Shown in pieces: positions 1 through 8,042 of a DNA stretch of 10,426 nucleotides. The translations under genes were made by a program, and so were the position numbers. This DNA comes from Balneolales bacterium (lineage in GTDB: Bacteria > Bacteroidota > Rhodothermia > Balneolales > Natronogracilivirgulaceae), in contig SKYW01000091.1 in the NCBI GenBank assembly GCA_007127695.1, forward strand, positions 1 through 10,426. The letters are read 5' to 3'. Within the stretch, counting starts at the first letter, position 1, and every line of letters starts with the position of its first letter. A model generated the notes under the pieces. The model worked only from the letters and a program-made list of their open reading frames with translations. It was not told the origin of the DNA and searched no databases.

Positions 1-1622
1 GAAAAAAAGCGCCTCATTACATACTCGATAATATTTCCAGGCTTGTTGCTGCATATTACTCTTACCGGCCCGATCCGGGGAACCCGGGCCACCAGGTGCA
101 GTTCGGCACTTCCGGGCACCGAGGCTCCTCAGTGAAACGCACGTTCAATGAGGAGCACATCCTGGCCATATCACAGGCACTGGCAGATTATCGCAGGGAA
201 GCCGGCATCCGTGGAACGCTCTTTATCGGAATAGACACCCATGCCCTTTCCGAACCGGCCCTTATAACCGCTATCGAGGTGTTCGCAGCCAACGATGTGA
301 CGGTCGGCTACCAGCAGGGTTTCGGTTACACCCCCACCCCTGCCATTTCCCATGCCATTTTGGGATGCAACCGAGCCCAGGATGAGTACAAGTGTGACGG
401 GATCGTCATCACACCGTCCCACAATCCCCCGGGCGACGGCGGTTTCAAGTACAACCCGCCTTCTGGCGGTCCGGCCGGCACCGATATCACAAAAAAGATC
501 CAGAATGCGGCAAACCAGATTATGGCGGACGGGTGCCGCGATGTGAAACGCATCCCGTTCGAAAGGGCGCTCAAGATGGACAACATCATGGCGACCGATT
601 TCGTGATGCCGTACGTAAAGGAGCTGGACCGGGTGATCGACATGGAAGCCATCCGCAGGGCCGGCCTGCGCATCGGGGTGGATCCCATGGGCGGCGCCGG
701 GGTGGCGTATTGGGACCCGATCGCACGCACCTATGACCTGAACATTGAAGTGGTCAACCCGGACACCGATCCGCGTTTTGCGTTCATGACGGTGGACAAG
801 GACGGCAAGATCCGCATGGATTGCTCCTCCCCGTACGCCATGGCCAGCCTGATCGGCCTCAAGGACCGGTTCGACATCGCCTTCGGCAACGACCCCGACT
901 TTGACCGCCACGGCATTGTCACGCCCACCGCGGGCCTGATGAATCCCAACCACTATTTGTCGGTCGCCATCCACTATCTCTTCCAGAACCGCCCGAAATG
1001 GCGGCCGGATGCCGCCGTCGGCAAGACTCTGGTGTCCAGCAGCATGATCGATCGTGTGGCCAAAGCGCTGGACCGCAAGCTGGCCGAGGTCCCGGTGGGA
1101 TTCAAATGGTTTGTGGATGGTCTTCTGGACGGATCCTACGGTTTTGGCGGGGAGGAAAGCGCCGGTGCCTCCTTCCTGCGTTTCGACGGAACGGCATGGT
1201 CCACCGACAAGGATGGCATCATACTGAACCTGCTGGCCGCCGAGATCACCGCAAAAACGGGTAAGAACCCCTCAGAGCACTACGCCGATCTGGAGAAAAA
1301 ACACGGCAGTCCCGTTTACGACCGCATTGACGCACCCGCCACCCCGGACGAGAAACAGATCCTGGCAAACCTGTCACCCGAACAGGTTAAGGCGGACGAG
1401 ATGGCCGGTGAGCCCATCCTCAAGAAACTTACGCGTGCTCCGGGCAATGATGCGGCGATCGGCGGGCTGAAAGTGGAGACCCAAAATGGCTGGTTTGCAG
1501 CGCGTCCGTCCGGAACCGAGGACATCTACAAAATCTACGCTGAGAGCTTTATCGGCAAAGACCACCTGAAAAGAATTCAGGAGGAAGCCGTGGCCATCGT
1601 CAAGGAGGCGCTTTCAAGCTGA
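1..1622 (+). CDS. pgm: Phosphoglucomutase (alpha-D-glucose-specific), 5'-truncated by window edge
   Basis: Interconverts glucose 1-phosphate and glucose 6-phosphate in the cytoplasm, linking glycolysis to nucleotide-sugar and storage-polysaccharide synthesis. The reading frame is open to the left edge (first full codon at base 3). The residues before the GTG at 96 read [16 protein letters not shown], matching the E. coli Pgm N-terminal region, so the GTG is internal and only about eight residues are probably missing. About 539 residues are visible (E. coli Pgm has 546). Visible motifs are the opening [10 protein letters not shown], the phospho-serine loop TPSHNPP (Ser codon 417-419), the Mg-binding loop NDPDFDRHG (Asp codons 891, 897, 903), the sugar-binding GGEESAG (about 1146-1166) and the phosphate-binding RPSGTED near the C-terminus. 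All catalytic elements are present. The last 46 bp overlap the convergent ATPase gene. Family assignment is very secure. Confidence 0.96.
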   Translation, partial: KKAPHYILDNISRLVAAYYSYRPDPGNPGHQVQFGTSGHRGSSVKRTFNEEHILAISQALADYRREAGIRGTLFIGIDTHALSEPALITAIEVFAANDVTVGYQQGFGYTPTPAISHAILGCNRAQDEYKCDGIVITPSHNPPGDGGFKYNPPSGGPAGTDITKKIQNAANQIMADGCRDVKRIPFERALKMDNIMATDFVMPYVKELDRVIDMEAIRRAGLRIGVDPMGGAGVAYWDPIARTYDLNIEVVNPDTDPRFAFMTVDKDGKIRMDCSSPYAMASLIGLKDRFDIAFGNDPDFDRHGIVTPTAGLMNPNHYLSVAIHYLFQNRPKWRPDAAVGKTLVSSSMIDRVAKALDRKLAEVPVGFKWFVDGLLDGSYGFGGEESAGASFLRFDGTAWSTDKDGIILNLLAAEITAKTGKNPSEHYADLEKKHGSPVYDRIDAPATPDEKQILANLSPEQVKADEMAGEPILKKLTRAPGNDAAIGGLKVETQNGWFAARPSGTEDIYKIYAESFIGKDHLKRIQEEAVAIVKEALSS

Positions 1623-3553
1623 ATTGCGGGATGTTCATAGCCCAACAGGCGCAGGGCGTTGAGCACCACCACCAGGGTGGAGCCTTCGTGCAGCAGCACG
1701 GCGATGCCGATGCCGGCGTATCCGAACAGCACAAAAGGCACCAGGAACGCGATCATCCCGAGACTGATGAAGATGTTTTGCCGGATGATCTTCCGGGTCT
1801 GCCGGCTCAGTCCCAGTGCCACCGGCAGCTTGGTCAGGTCATCGGCCATCAGGGCTACGTCGGCGGTTTCCAGGGCGACATCGGATCCGGCCGCGCCCAT
1901 CGCGATACCCACCGTGGCATGGGCCATTGCAGGGGCATCGTTTACGCCGTCACCGACCATGGCCACTTCGTTCTCCTCATCCAGAAGCTTGCGGATGGCA
2001 TCCACTTTGTGCTCGGGAAGCAGATCGCCCCAGGATTCATCCACCCCGATCTGTGCCCCGATACTATCGGCCACGCGCTGATGGTCACCGGAGATCATGA
2101 TCAACCGGGCGATACCCATATCACGCAAGGCGCGGATGACGCCCAGGGCATCGGGACGGGGGATGTCCATCAGGGCAATAATGCCGGCAAATTCCTCCTC
2201 TTCCTGTACCAGCATGGCGGTGCGCCCCTGCTCATGCAGGTCATCGAGCCGGGCACGGATATCATCCGGAATAGAACCGTCAAATAACTTCATCTGCCCG
2301 ATGGCCACCCTTTTCCCGCCAACCGTGCCTGTGATGCCCTTGCCGGTTACCATCTTAATATCTGTTGCGGTCAGGGGTGCTTGCCCGTCGGTCCACTCCC
2401 CGCCGCCGCGAACCACGGCCCTGGCCAGCGGATGATCGCTGAACTTCTCCACGGCCATCGCAATTTTCATGAGTCCGGCCGCATCCCGCCCGTTCAGGGG
2501 GATGACATCGGTGACCTTCGGGGTGCCTTCCGTCAGGGTTCCGGTCTTGTCGAACGCCAGTGCGCGCAGTCCGCCCAGCTGCTCGAGCGGACGGCCGCCC
2601 TTGACCAGCACGCCAAGCCGCGCAGCGCGGGCCACGCCGCTCAGAATGGCACTCGGGGTGGATATGGCCAGGGCGCAGGGACTGGCCGCCACCAGCACGG
2701 CCATGGCACGGTAGAAGGAATCGCCAAACGGTTCATCGATCACCAGCCAGGCGAAGTGAAGCAGAGCGACAAAAACCAGGATTACCGGGACAAACACTTT
2801 TTCAAAACGTTCGGCGAAGCGCTGGGTGGGCGACTTCTGCGTCTCGGCTTCGTTGACCATGCGGATGACCCTGGCAAGGGTACTGTCCTCGGCACGGCTG
2901 AGCACCTCCACCTCCATCAGGCTGTCGCCGTTGATCGTACCGGCAAAGATCCGGTACTCAGCACTGAGCCGGTCCTTATTTTCCCGCGCCTCTTCCCGGG
3001 ACGGTACCGGTTCCTTGTCCACCGGCACGCTTTCGCCCGTAATCGGGGACTGGTCGACGCTGCTCCGTCCGGAAATCACGAAGCCGTCGGACGGAAACCG
3101 TTCACCCGGACGCACCACCAGCACGTCGCCCGGACCGAGTTCCTCTACGGGGACTTCCTTTTCGCTGTCGCCGTCACGGATCCTGGCCACTGTTGGTGCC
3201 AGCTCCGATAGCGCACGGATGGCTTTGCGCGCACGTCCCATGGCGTAGTTCTCAAGCGCATGGCCAAGACTGAACAGGAACAACAGCAATGCGCCTTCTG
3301 CCCATGCCCCCAGCATCGCGGCACCGGCGGCAGCCACCAGCATCAGAAAATCGATGTCGAACTGCTTTCTGCGCAGGCTGTAGATCATGTGCCGGAACGC
3401 GTCATATCCACCGAAGAAGTAGGCCAGCAGATAGACCGGTATGGGCCGCACCTGTTCCGGATCACCCATGACCTCGTACAGCCACGCCCCCAGCAGCAGT
3501 GCGCCGCACAGCAGGGAAAAAACCAGCTCTCTATGTTCTTTTATTTTTTTCAA
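1577..3553 (-). CDS. P1B-4-type metal-exporting P-type ATPase
   Basis: Predicted inner-membrane pump that exports divalent metal using ATP. The 658 residues show the full P-type core: actuator TGES (172-175), phosphorylated Asp335 in DKTGT, the HP nucleotide-binding motif (374-375) and hinge GDGVNDAP (534-541). About eight hydrophobic segments lie near 10-28, 36-54, 66-82, 84-102, 253-273, 281-303, 592-611 and 614-634. The transport-site motif is SPC (291-293), not CPC, and the last helix carries HEGST (622-626); SPC plus HEGxT is the known signature of subgroup P1B-4 (CoaT/CtpD/PfeT-like; Co, Fe(II) or Zn export). No N-terminal heavy-metal-associated domain is present, as expected for that subgroup. 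The start is TTG, the only plausible initiator before an in-frame stop at 3578-3580; the next Met is residue 29, after the first helix. The C-terminal 14 or so residues are encoded within the pgm overlap. The exact metal cannot be read from sequence. Confidence 0.93.
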   Translation of the reverse strand: MKKIKEHRELVFSLLCGALLLGAWLYEVMGDPEQVRPIPVYLLAYFFGGYDAFRHMIYSLRRKQFDIDFLMLVAAAGAAMLGAWAEGALLLFLFSLGHALENYAMGRARKAIRALSELAPTVARIRDGDSEKEVPVEELGPGDVLVVRPGERFPSDGFVISGRSSVDQSPITGESVPVDKEPVPSREEARENKDRLSAEYRIFAGTINGDSLMEVEVLSRAEDSTLARVIRMVNEAETQKSPTQRFAERFEKVFVPVILVFVALLHFAWLVIDEPFGDSFYRAMAVLVAASPCALAISTPSAILSGVARAARLGVLVKGGRPLEQLGGLRALAFDKTGTLTEGTPKVTDVIPLNGRDAAGLMKIAMAVEKFSDHPLARAVVRGGGEWTDGQAPLTATDIKMVTGKGITGTVGGKRVAIGQMKLFDGSIPDDIRARLDDLHEQGRTAMLVQEEEEFAGIIALMDIPRPDALGVIRALRDMGIARLIMISGDHQRVADSIGAQIGVDESWGDLLPEHKVDAIRKLLDEENEVAMVGDGVNDAPAMAHATVGIAMGAAGSDVALETADVALMADDLTKLPVALGLSRQTRKIIRQNIFISLGMIAFLVPFVLFGYAGIGIAVLLHEGSTLVVVLNALRLLGYEHPAIQLESASLTMATASS

Positions 3554-3775
3554 ATTCTCTGTTGGTACTTTCCTGGTTCAAACAATCAATTTCAATTCGC
3601 CGGGATGTATTCTGGCATCTGATCACTGTCCACCGGCAGTCATTCCGCATGGAAAACCGCGGGTCAGGCCGTCCCGGATAAAAACTGCAACATTTGGTTC
3701 GATAACCTTTTACTTTATCCCCGTAATTTAGGAATTTCAGGGATCACACTTTTCAAAGAAATTATTGTTAAAAGA
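3554..3775. promoter_or_regulatory. Divergent intergenic region between the metal ATPase and can
   Basis: This 222-bp non-coding gap must hold the promoters for the leftward ATPase and the rightward carbonic anhydrase. For can, a TTTG at 3693-3696 followed after 19 bases by TATCCCCG (3716-3723) has the spacing of the Bacteroidota -33/-7 promoter (TTTG-N19-TAnnTTTG), but the -7 element matches only partly. Neither start has a convincing Shine-Dalgarno sequence: the ATPase has AGAG four bases before its TTG, and can has only an A-rich stretch. I saw no strong palindromic operator for a metal regulator. Promoter placement is tentative. Confidence 0.4.
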
Positions 3776-4405
3776 ATGAAAAATGAATTTTCCGCCCTTT
3801 TCGAAAAAAACCGGGAATGGGCGCAACGCATGGTGACGAAGGATCCCGATTACTTCAAGCGCCTGGCCGACCAGCAAAAACCGCAATTCCTGTGGATTGG
3901 CTGCTCCGACAGCAGGGTCCCGTCCAACCAGATAACCGATATGGATCCCGGTGAATTGTTTGTGCACCGGAACATTGCCAACATGGTGCAGCAGAGTGAT
4001 CTCAACATCCTTTCGGTGCTTCAGTATTCGGTGGAGGTGCTCAAGGTGCGTCACATCATTGTGTGTGGACACTACTCCTGCGGCGGGGTGAAGGCCTCGC
4101 TGGATGCGACCGATCACGGTCTCGTCGACAACTGGATCCGGCCCATCAAGCAGATATACGAAGACCATCTGGATGAGTTCGAGGGCTTGAGCGAATCGGA
4201 GATCGTCAACAAACTGTGCGAGTGGAATGTCCGCGAGCAGGTCAGGAATGTTGCCAGGAGCACCATTGTGCAGAAAGCCTGGCGCAGCGGGCAGCCGCTC
4301 TCCGTTCATGGTGTTATCTACAGCATCAAGGACGGAAAACTGATGGATATGGAGTGCAGCATCAGCGATCCTGCCCAGCTGCCATCGATATACCACATCC
4401 GCTGA
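3776..4405 (+). CDS. can: Beta-class carbonic anhydrase, type II (Can-like)
   Basis: Cytoplasmic zinc enzyme that hydrates CO2 to bicarbonate, supplying bicarbonate for carboxylation reactions. The 209 residues align along their whole length with E. coli Can (220 aa). Zinc ligands are Cys43, His99 and Cys102 in CSDSR and CGHYSCGG; the Asp45/Arg47 dyad is intact. Trp40, Arg65 and Tyr182 match the non-catalytic bicarbonate-binding triad known from the Haemophilus enzyme (Trp39, Arg64, Tyr181), so an allosteric type II enzyme is expected. The ATG at 3776 gives the family's N-terminus (about ten residues before the NREW segment, as in E. coli); a second in-frame ATG lies at codon 4 or thereabouts only if the A-rich start is misread, and is not needed. 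The gene is divergent from the metal ATPase and is followed 139 bp later by the AbgT-type transporter on the same strand. Confidence 0.95.
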   Translation: MKNEFSALFEKNREWAQRMVTKDPDYFKRLADQQKPQFLWIGCSDSRVPSNQITDMDPGELFVHRNIANMVQQSDLNILSVLQYSVEVLKVRHIIVCGHYSCGGVKASLDATDHGLVDNWIRPIKQIYEDHLDEFEGLSESEIVNKLCEWNVREQVRNVARSTIVQKAWRSGQPLSVHGVIYSIKDGKLMDMECSISDPAQLPSIYHIR

Positions 4406-4544
4406 GAATATTTTTCTTGCATGAAACGCAGGATTTCTCTATCTCTATGCGACTTGTACATGCTCGACCGGACCATGCGTCCCGTGGACCGGGTCCAGCA
4501 CCCGACACACCTGCAATCCCATTCCATGTTCTAACTGACACATT
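4406..4544 (+). promoter_or_regulatory. Leader region of the AbgT-family gene with a 13-bp palindrome
   Basis: This 139-bp gap contains TGGACC-G-GGTCCA (4485-4497), a perfect inverted repeat with a one-base centre ending 47 bases before the ATG. In RNA it could fold as a 5-bp stem with a CGG loop. An additional GGACC at 4470-4474 could pair with the same right arm, so two mutually exclusive small hairpins are possible. There is no clear Shine-Dalgarno sequence ahead of the transporter. Whether this is an operator, an RNA element or chance is unknown. Confidence 0.3.
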
Positions 4545-6080
4545 ATGAGCGACAACAACCAACCAGGTATTTTAGGCCGGTTTTTGGATGTCATCGAACG
4601 GGCCGGAAACAAGCTGCCCGACCCCGCCATCCTGTTCTTCCTTTTGATGATTTTCGTGTGGATACTGTCCGCCATCATGGCGCCGTTCGACTTCGGCGAG
4701 ACCGATCCGCGCACAGGCGAAACCCTCCGCGTGATCAACCTGCTTTCGGGTGGACAGATGGCCATGTTCCTGGCCAATATGACCAATACGTTCATCACGT
4801 TCGCGCCGCTGGGGATCGTTCTTCTGGCCATGCTCGGTGTCGGTGCGGCGGAACATTCGGGCTACATCAACGCCGGGCTCAAATACGTACTTGGTTTCAC
4901 TCCCAAGTCGCTGCTCACACCGATGCTCATTATGGTCGCCATTGTAAGCCACACCGCGGCCGACGCCGGCTATGTGCTGGTGATACCGCTGGGCGGGGTC
5001 ATTTTCTATGCGGCCGGGCGACATCCGCTGGCCGGTATCGCCGCCGCCTTTGCCGGGGTCTCGGGCGGCTTCAGCGCCAACTTCATCCCGTCGGGCATCG
5101 ATCCGCTGCTCCAGGGCTTCACGCAGACGGCCGCCCAGATCATGCAGCCCGACATGCTGATCAACCCGCTCAATAACTATTTCTTCACGGCCATATCCAG
5201 CATATTGATCATCAGTATCGGCTGGTGGATTACGGACCGGATCGTGGAGCCGCGCCTGGCCAAGACGGTAGTGGACGGCGACCAGGACGAGCTGCCGCAG
5301 ATGGAAAAGCTCGAAAAGCATGAAATAAAAGCCTTCTGGGTGGCGACTACGGTCATGCTCGTTGGAATTGTGGCACTGTTCCTGTGGACCATCCCCGCCG
5401 ACTCCCCCATGCGCTCTCCCGATGGCGAAGTCACCGCGTTTGATGCGCCGATCATGATGTCCATCGTCCCGCTGATTTTCCTTCTTTTCGTGATCCCTGG
5501 CGTCATCTACGGATTCCTCGCCGGAACGTTCAAGAGCTCGCAGGATGCGGTTAGCAGCATGAGCAAAGCGATGAGCAGCATGTCGTACTACATCGTCATG
5601 GCCTTTTTCTGCGCCCTGTTCATCGACGCATTCAGCAAATCCAATATCGGTATCCTTATTGCGCTCAAGGGGGCCAATTTCCTGCAGAGCCTGGCCATGC
5701 CGGGGGCGCTGACCATCGTGGGCATCATCCTGCTGACCGCCGTGGTGAACCTGCTGGTCGGATCGGCGTCGGCCAAGTGGGCGCTCATCAGCCCCATCTT
5801 TGTCCCGATGCTCATGGGCATCGGCATCTCACCCGACCTCACACAGGCCGCATACCGTGTGGGTGACTCCGTGTCCAACATCATCACCCCGCTGCTGCCG
5901 TACTTCCCGCTGGTGGTGGTCTTCTGTCAGAGGTACGTGAAAAATACCGGTATCGGGACCCTGGTCTCCATGATGCTTCCGTATTTCTTCATATTCCTGG
6001 TGACCTGGACCATCTTCCTGCTGCTATACTGGTTCATCGGGATACCGCTCGGGCTCCAGTCATCTTATACTTTCCCCTGA
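4545..6080 (+). CDS. AbgT-family transporter
   Basis: Inner-membrane secondary transporter of the AbgT family, whose characterised members take up p-aminobenzoyl-glutamate (E. coli AbgT) or export sulfonamides and other antimetabolites (Neisseria MtrF, Alcanivorax YdaH). The length (511 aa) is normal for the family (AbgT 508). Many hydrophobic helices span the protein. They include two half-helix-like stretches: HTAADAGYVLVIPL (136-149) with SGGFSANFIPSGIDPLLQG (173-191), and SASAKWALISPIFVPML (407-423) with AAYRVGDSVSNIITPL (435-450). Asp186, Trp412, Pro430 and Arg438 sit at spacings matching the functionally important Asp/Trp/Pro/Arg set reported for MtrF and YdaH. Charged residues about 240-262 form a cytoplasmic loop. 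The natural substrate and direction of transport cannot be told from sequence; no abgA/abgB hydrolase genes are beside it. Confidence 0.93.
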   Translation: MSDNNQPGILGRFLDVIERAGNKLPDPAILFFLLMIFVWILSAIMAPFDFGETDPRTGETLRVINLLSGGQMAMFLANMTNTFITFAPLGIVLLAMLGVGAAEHSGYINAGLKYVLGFTPKSLLTPMLIMVAIVSHTAADAGYVLVIPLGGVIFYAAGRHPLAGIAAAFAGVSGGFSANFIPSGIDPLLQGFTQTAAQIMQPDMLINPLNNYFFTAISSILIISIGWWITDRIVEPRLAKTVVDGDQDELPQMEKLEKHEIKAFWVATTVMLVGIVALFLWTIPADSPMRSPDGEVTAFDAPIMMSIVPLIFLLFVIPGVIYGFLAGTFKSSQDAVSSMSKAMSSMSYYIVMAFFCALFIDAFSKSNIGILIALKGANFLQSLAMPGALTIVGIILLTAVVNLLVGSASAKWALISPIFVPMLMGIGISPDLTQAAYRVGDSVSNIITPLLPYFPLVVVFCQRYVKNTGIGTLVSMMLPYFFIFLVTWTIFLLLYWFIGIPLGLQSSYTFP

Positions 6081-6103
6081 GCGTGAGTTGCTGCTGATAT
6101 GGG

Positions 6104-6211
6104 CCGTTACCAACAGCTTACCGATTCGGACCGGTATCAACGGCTTGCCGGTGCCGGCCAGTGCTTTTTTTTTGGCCAATGCGAGCCGATATCAACGGCT
6201 TGCCGATGCGG
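6104..6211. repeat. Diverged direct repeats, ~27-bp period, with T9 tract
   Basis: Three clear copies of a ~25-bp unit begin at 6104, 6131 and 6186. Copies 2 and 3 share TATCAACGGCTTGCCG; copy 1 has TACCAACAGCTTACCG. Starts are 27 and 55 bp apart, and the missing unit between copies 2 and 3 (from about 6158) is degenerate and contains nine consecutive T (6165-6173). A further echo, CGGACCGCTATCA (6255-6267), matches 12 of 13 bases of CGGACCGGTATCA (6127-6139). Each copy includes the small inverted repeat CGGC-TT-GCCG or a variant. The period equals nine codons and the repeats can be read as a peptide (see findings), but I do not call a gene here. Confidence 0.75.
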
Positions 6212-6321
6212 GTGGCGCTGTCAGGATTTCTTTCCGGTCCGGTGCCTGAACTATCGGACCGCTATCATGCGCAGCCGGAGCGGATTCCGTATATTGTCAC
6301 GCTAATTCACTATCCACTACC

Positions 6322-6328
6322 TGAGGTG
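6322..6328 (+). promoter_or_regulatory. Shine-Dalgarno sequence for the isomerase lipoprotein
   Basis: TGAGGTG lies seven bases (counted from its GG) before the ATG at 6334. It is the clearest ribosome binding site in the window; most other starts here lack one, so this site firmly supports the chosen start. Confidence 0.7.
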
Positions 6329-6333
6329 CAATA

Positions 6334-7029
6334 ATGAAGAATACCGTGAAACTCATACTGTTTTTTTTCGTGATCGCTGTGGGTCTTGGCACCCTCCTAT
6401 CCTGCGGGAACAGCGAGGAACTGGAACGGCTGCAGCACGTCAATGCCGACCTGCGCAGCCAGAACCGTCAACTTCAACAACAGGTGAACACATTGAAAGA
6501 AAAAGAAGAACAGCTCGCCTTCCTGTCAGCACAGATGCAGGACACAAAGGCACGAATCCACACCAATCACGGTACTATTGAGGTCACGTTTCTGTCCGAC
6601 CTTGCCCCCATCCACGCCTTCAATTTCATTACGCGTGCAGAAAGCGGCTTCTACGACGGGACGAAATTCCACCGCGTCATTCCCGGATTCATGATCCAGG
6701 GCGGGGATCCCAACTCCCGCGGTGACGATCGCCAGCTCTACGGTCAGGGCGGACCCATCGTGTCCATCCCGCATGAATTCAACCGGACATCCCACGAACC
6801 GGGCGTGCTCTCCATGGCCCGCACGGCCGACAAAAGGGCCGGGGCGGGATCGCAGTTCTTCATCATGCACGGGCGTTCCTCAGGCCTGGACAACGAATAC
6901 ACCGCTTTCGGGCGGGTTACTTCCGGGATGGATGTGGTCGATGCCATCGCCAATGTGCCAACCAGTCCGCAATTCCGCGACCAGCCGGTGGATCATGTGG
7001 TCATTGAACGTGTAGAAGTCTACCGCTGA
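6334..7029 (+). CDS. Cyclophilin-type peptidyl-prolyl cis-trans isomerase, lipoprotein with coiled coil
   Basis: Catalyses cis-trans isomerisation of peptidyl-proline bonds, here predicted outside the cytoplasm as a lipid-anchored protein. Residues 1-23 are a lipoprotein signal: MKNTVK, a hydrophobic core, then LLSC with Cys24 as the predicted lipidated residue. Residues about 27-72 are rich in Glu, Gln, Leu and Arg with a heptad look and are probably a coiled coil. The cyclophilin domain runs from about 74 to 231, with FHRVIPGFMIQGGD (112-125; catalytic Arg114, Phe119, Gln122), GVLSMAR (157-163), GSQFFI (172-177) and FGRV (192-195). The tryptophan that binds cyclosporin in human CypA is not conserved (the segment reads GRSSGLDNEYTAFG), as in many bacterial forms. 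The gene is followed 80 bp later by another lipoprotein gene on the same strand; co-transcription is possible. Confidence 0.92.
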   Translation: MKNTVKLILFFFVIAVGLGTLLSCGNSEELERLQHVNADLRSQNRQLQQQVNTLKEKEEQLAFLSAQMQDTKARIHTNHGTIEVTFLSDLAPIHAFNFITRAESGFYDGTKFHRVIPGFMIQGGDPNSRGDDRQLYGQGGPIVSIPHEFNRTSHEPGVLSMARTADKRAGAGSQFFIMHGRSSGLDNEYTAFGRVTSGMDVVDAIANVPTSPQFRDQPVDHVVIERVEVYR

Positions 7030-7109
7030 AGTTGACGGCTGCCTTTGCAGTTGAAATCCATCGCGGAAGAAGTGCCTGAAAAGCTTCCTCCCATTACTGA
7101 AAACCCGCA
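7030..7109 (+). other. Short spacer between the two lipoprotein genes
   Basis: This 80-bp stretch shows no strong terminator, promoter or Shine-Dalgarno sequence. Only short complementary segments (CTGC/GCAG near 7039-7050, GGAAG/CTTCC near 7066-7090) are visible. The absence of a terminator leaves read-through from the isomerase into the phosphodiesterase plausible. Confidence 0.35.
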
Positions 7110-8042
7110 ATGTCCATGCCTCGATCCGTTCCTTTTTTATTCCTCTTGTGGATTTTCATCGTCATGGGCTGCGGGCCGGTCCGCGACCCGCTTCCTGAGG
7201 GTTTCGACATCCAGGGCCACCGTGGAGCGATGGGACTTAAACCGGAGAACACGCTGGCAAGCTTTTACAAGGCGGTGGATCTGGGTGTTACGACCATTGA
7301 ATTTGACCTGGCTGTCTCCAACGAGCACAAACTGGTCATTTCGCACGAACCCTGGTTCCGCGCCAATATCTGCCTGCAGCCGGACGGGTCGCCGATCCCC
7401 CGGGACCAGGAGCGCTCATTCCGTCTGTACGAAATGGCCTATGAGACCATTGAACAGTTTGATTGCGGTTCATTGCAGCACCCATCCCATCCCGATCAGC
7501 AAACCATGTTTGCGGTGAAGCCGCTGATGACCGAGGCGATCGAAGCGGTCGATGAATACGTCCACTCACAGGGATTGCCGCCCATCGGATACAACATTGA
7601 AATAAAAAGCGATCCGGCATGGGATGACATTTTAACCCCTGAACCGGCGGTATTTGCACGGCTGCTCAACGAGGAGCTGCTGGCCATGGAAGACCGGCTT
7701 GACACGCCCCTGCTGGACCGGGTATCGGTCCAGTCCTTTGACCCGAGACCCCTGCATGCCCTGCGTGCGATTGCCCCCACCATACCCATTGCCATCCTGA
7801 CCTACACGGAGGGCTCTGTTGACGATCATCTGCGGTTTTTCGGCTTTGAACCGGAAATTTACTCTCCAAACTTTGGCCTGATCACAGCCGAACACATACA
7901 CAGGGCCCATGAGATGGGGATGCGTATCATCCCCTGGACGGTGAACCAGAAGGAGGATATGCAACAGCTGGTGGAACTCGGAGTTGACGGGCTGATCACC
8001 GACTATCCCGACCGGTTCAACGAGCTGTATCAGCGTCGCTGA
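7110..8042 (+). CDS. Glycerophosphodiester phosphodiesterase, predicted lipoprotein (GlpQ-like)
   Basis: Hydrolyses glycerophosphodiesters, from phospholipid turnover, to glycerol 3-phosphate and an alcohol. The 310 residues begin with a hydrophobic signal ending VMGC; Cys21 is the likely lipidated residue, although Met at -2 is not the commonest lipobox. The GDPD fold is clear: GHRG with catalytic His37 and Arg38, PENT (45-48, Glu46), metal ligands Glu64 and Asp66 in IEFDLAVS, second catalytic His79 in SHE, NIEIK with Glu164, QSFD (208-211), Trp276 in WTVN and GLITDYPD (294-301). The roughly 80-residue segment between SHE and EIK makes it resemble the larger periplasmic GlpQ type more than the short cytoplasmic UgpQ type. 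Two ATGs (7110 and 7116) are possible starts. No glycerol 3-phosphate transporter gene is nearby. Confidence 0.93.
   Translation: MSMPRSVPFLFLLWIFIVMGCGPVRDPLPEGFDIQGHRGAMGLKPENTLASFYKAVDLGVTTIEFDLAVSNEHKLVISHEPWFRANICLQPDGSPIPRDQERSFRLYEMAYETIEQFDCGSLQHPSHPDQQTMFAVKPLMTEAIEAVDEYVHSQGLPPIGYNIEIKSDPAWDDILTPEPAVFARLLNEELLAMEDRLDTPLLDRVSVQSFDPRPLHALRAIAPTIPIAILTYTEGSVDDHLRFFGFEPEIYSPNFGLITAEHIHRAHEMGMRIIPWTVNQKEDMQQLVELGVDGLITDYPDRFNELYQRR

Larger units (their letters stand above)
6081..6333. other. 253-bp intergenic region between AbgT-family gene and isomerase gene
   Basis: Besides the direct repeats in its left half, the right half holds a perfect 7-bp inverted repeat, CGGTCCG (6235-6241) and CGGACCG (6255-6261), separated by 13 bases, about 70 bp before the isomerase ATG. 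It is not followed by a T-run, so it is not a classical terminator. A 68-codon open frame from ATG 6099 exists but resembles no protein I recognise and has no ribosome binding site. Confidence 0.5.

Noticed and set aside
171..974. 267-codon open frame on the - strand opposite pgm
   Set aside because: The + strand encodes conserved Pgm motifs throughout, and the antisense translation has no recognisable features.
2381..3211. Long open frame (276 codons) on the + strand opposite the metal ATPase
   Set aside because: It lies wholly antisense to a gene with complete P-type ATPase motifs, and its translation has no recognisable domain; it is a by-product of codon bias in GC-rich DNA.
4216..4548. 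110-codon open frame overlapping the end of can and the leader of the transporter
   Set aside because: It is an out-of-frame shadow of can that runs into the gap, with no recognisable protein features.
4572..5321. 249-codon open frame on the - strand opposite the AbgT-family gene
   Set aside because: Its translation is rich in His, Arg and Gln, typical of antisense to membrane-protein codons, and has no domain.
6161..6180. Rho-independent terminator at the T9 tract after the AbgT-family gene
   Set aside because: No stable GC-rich stem ends at the T-run; the T-run instead sits inside a repeat unit between GGCC segments.
6104..6211. CRISPR-like array
   Set aside because: Only three diverged copies, essentially contiguous repeat units with no unique spacers of constant length, and no cas genes.
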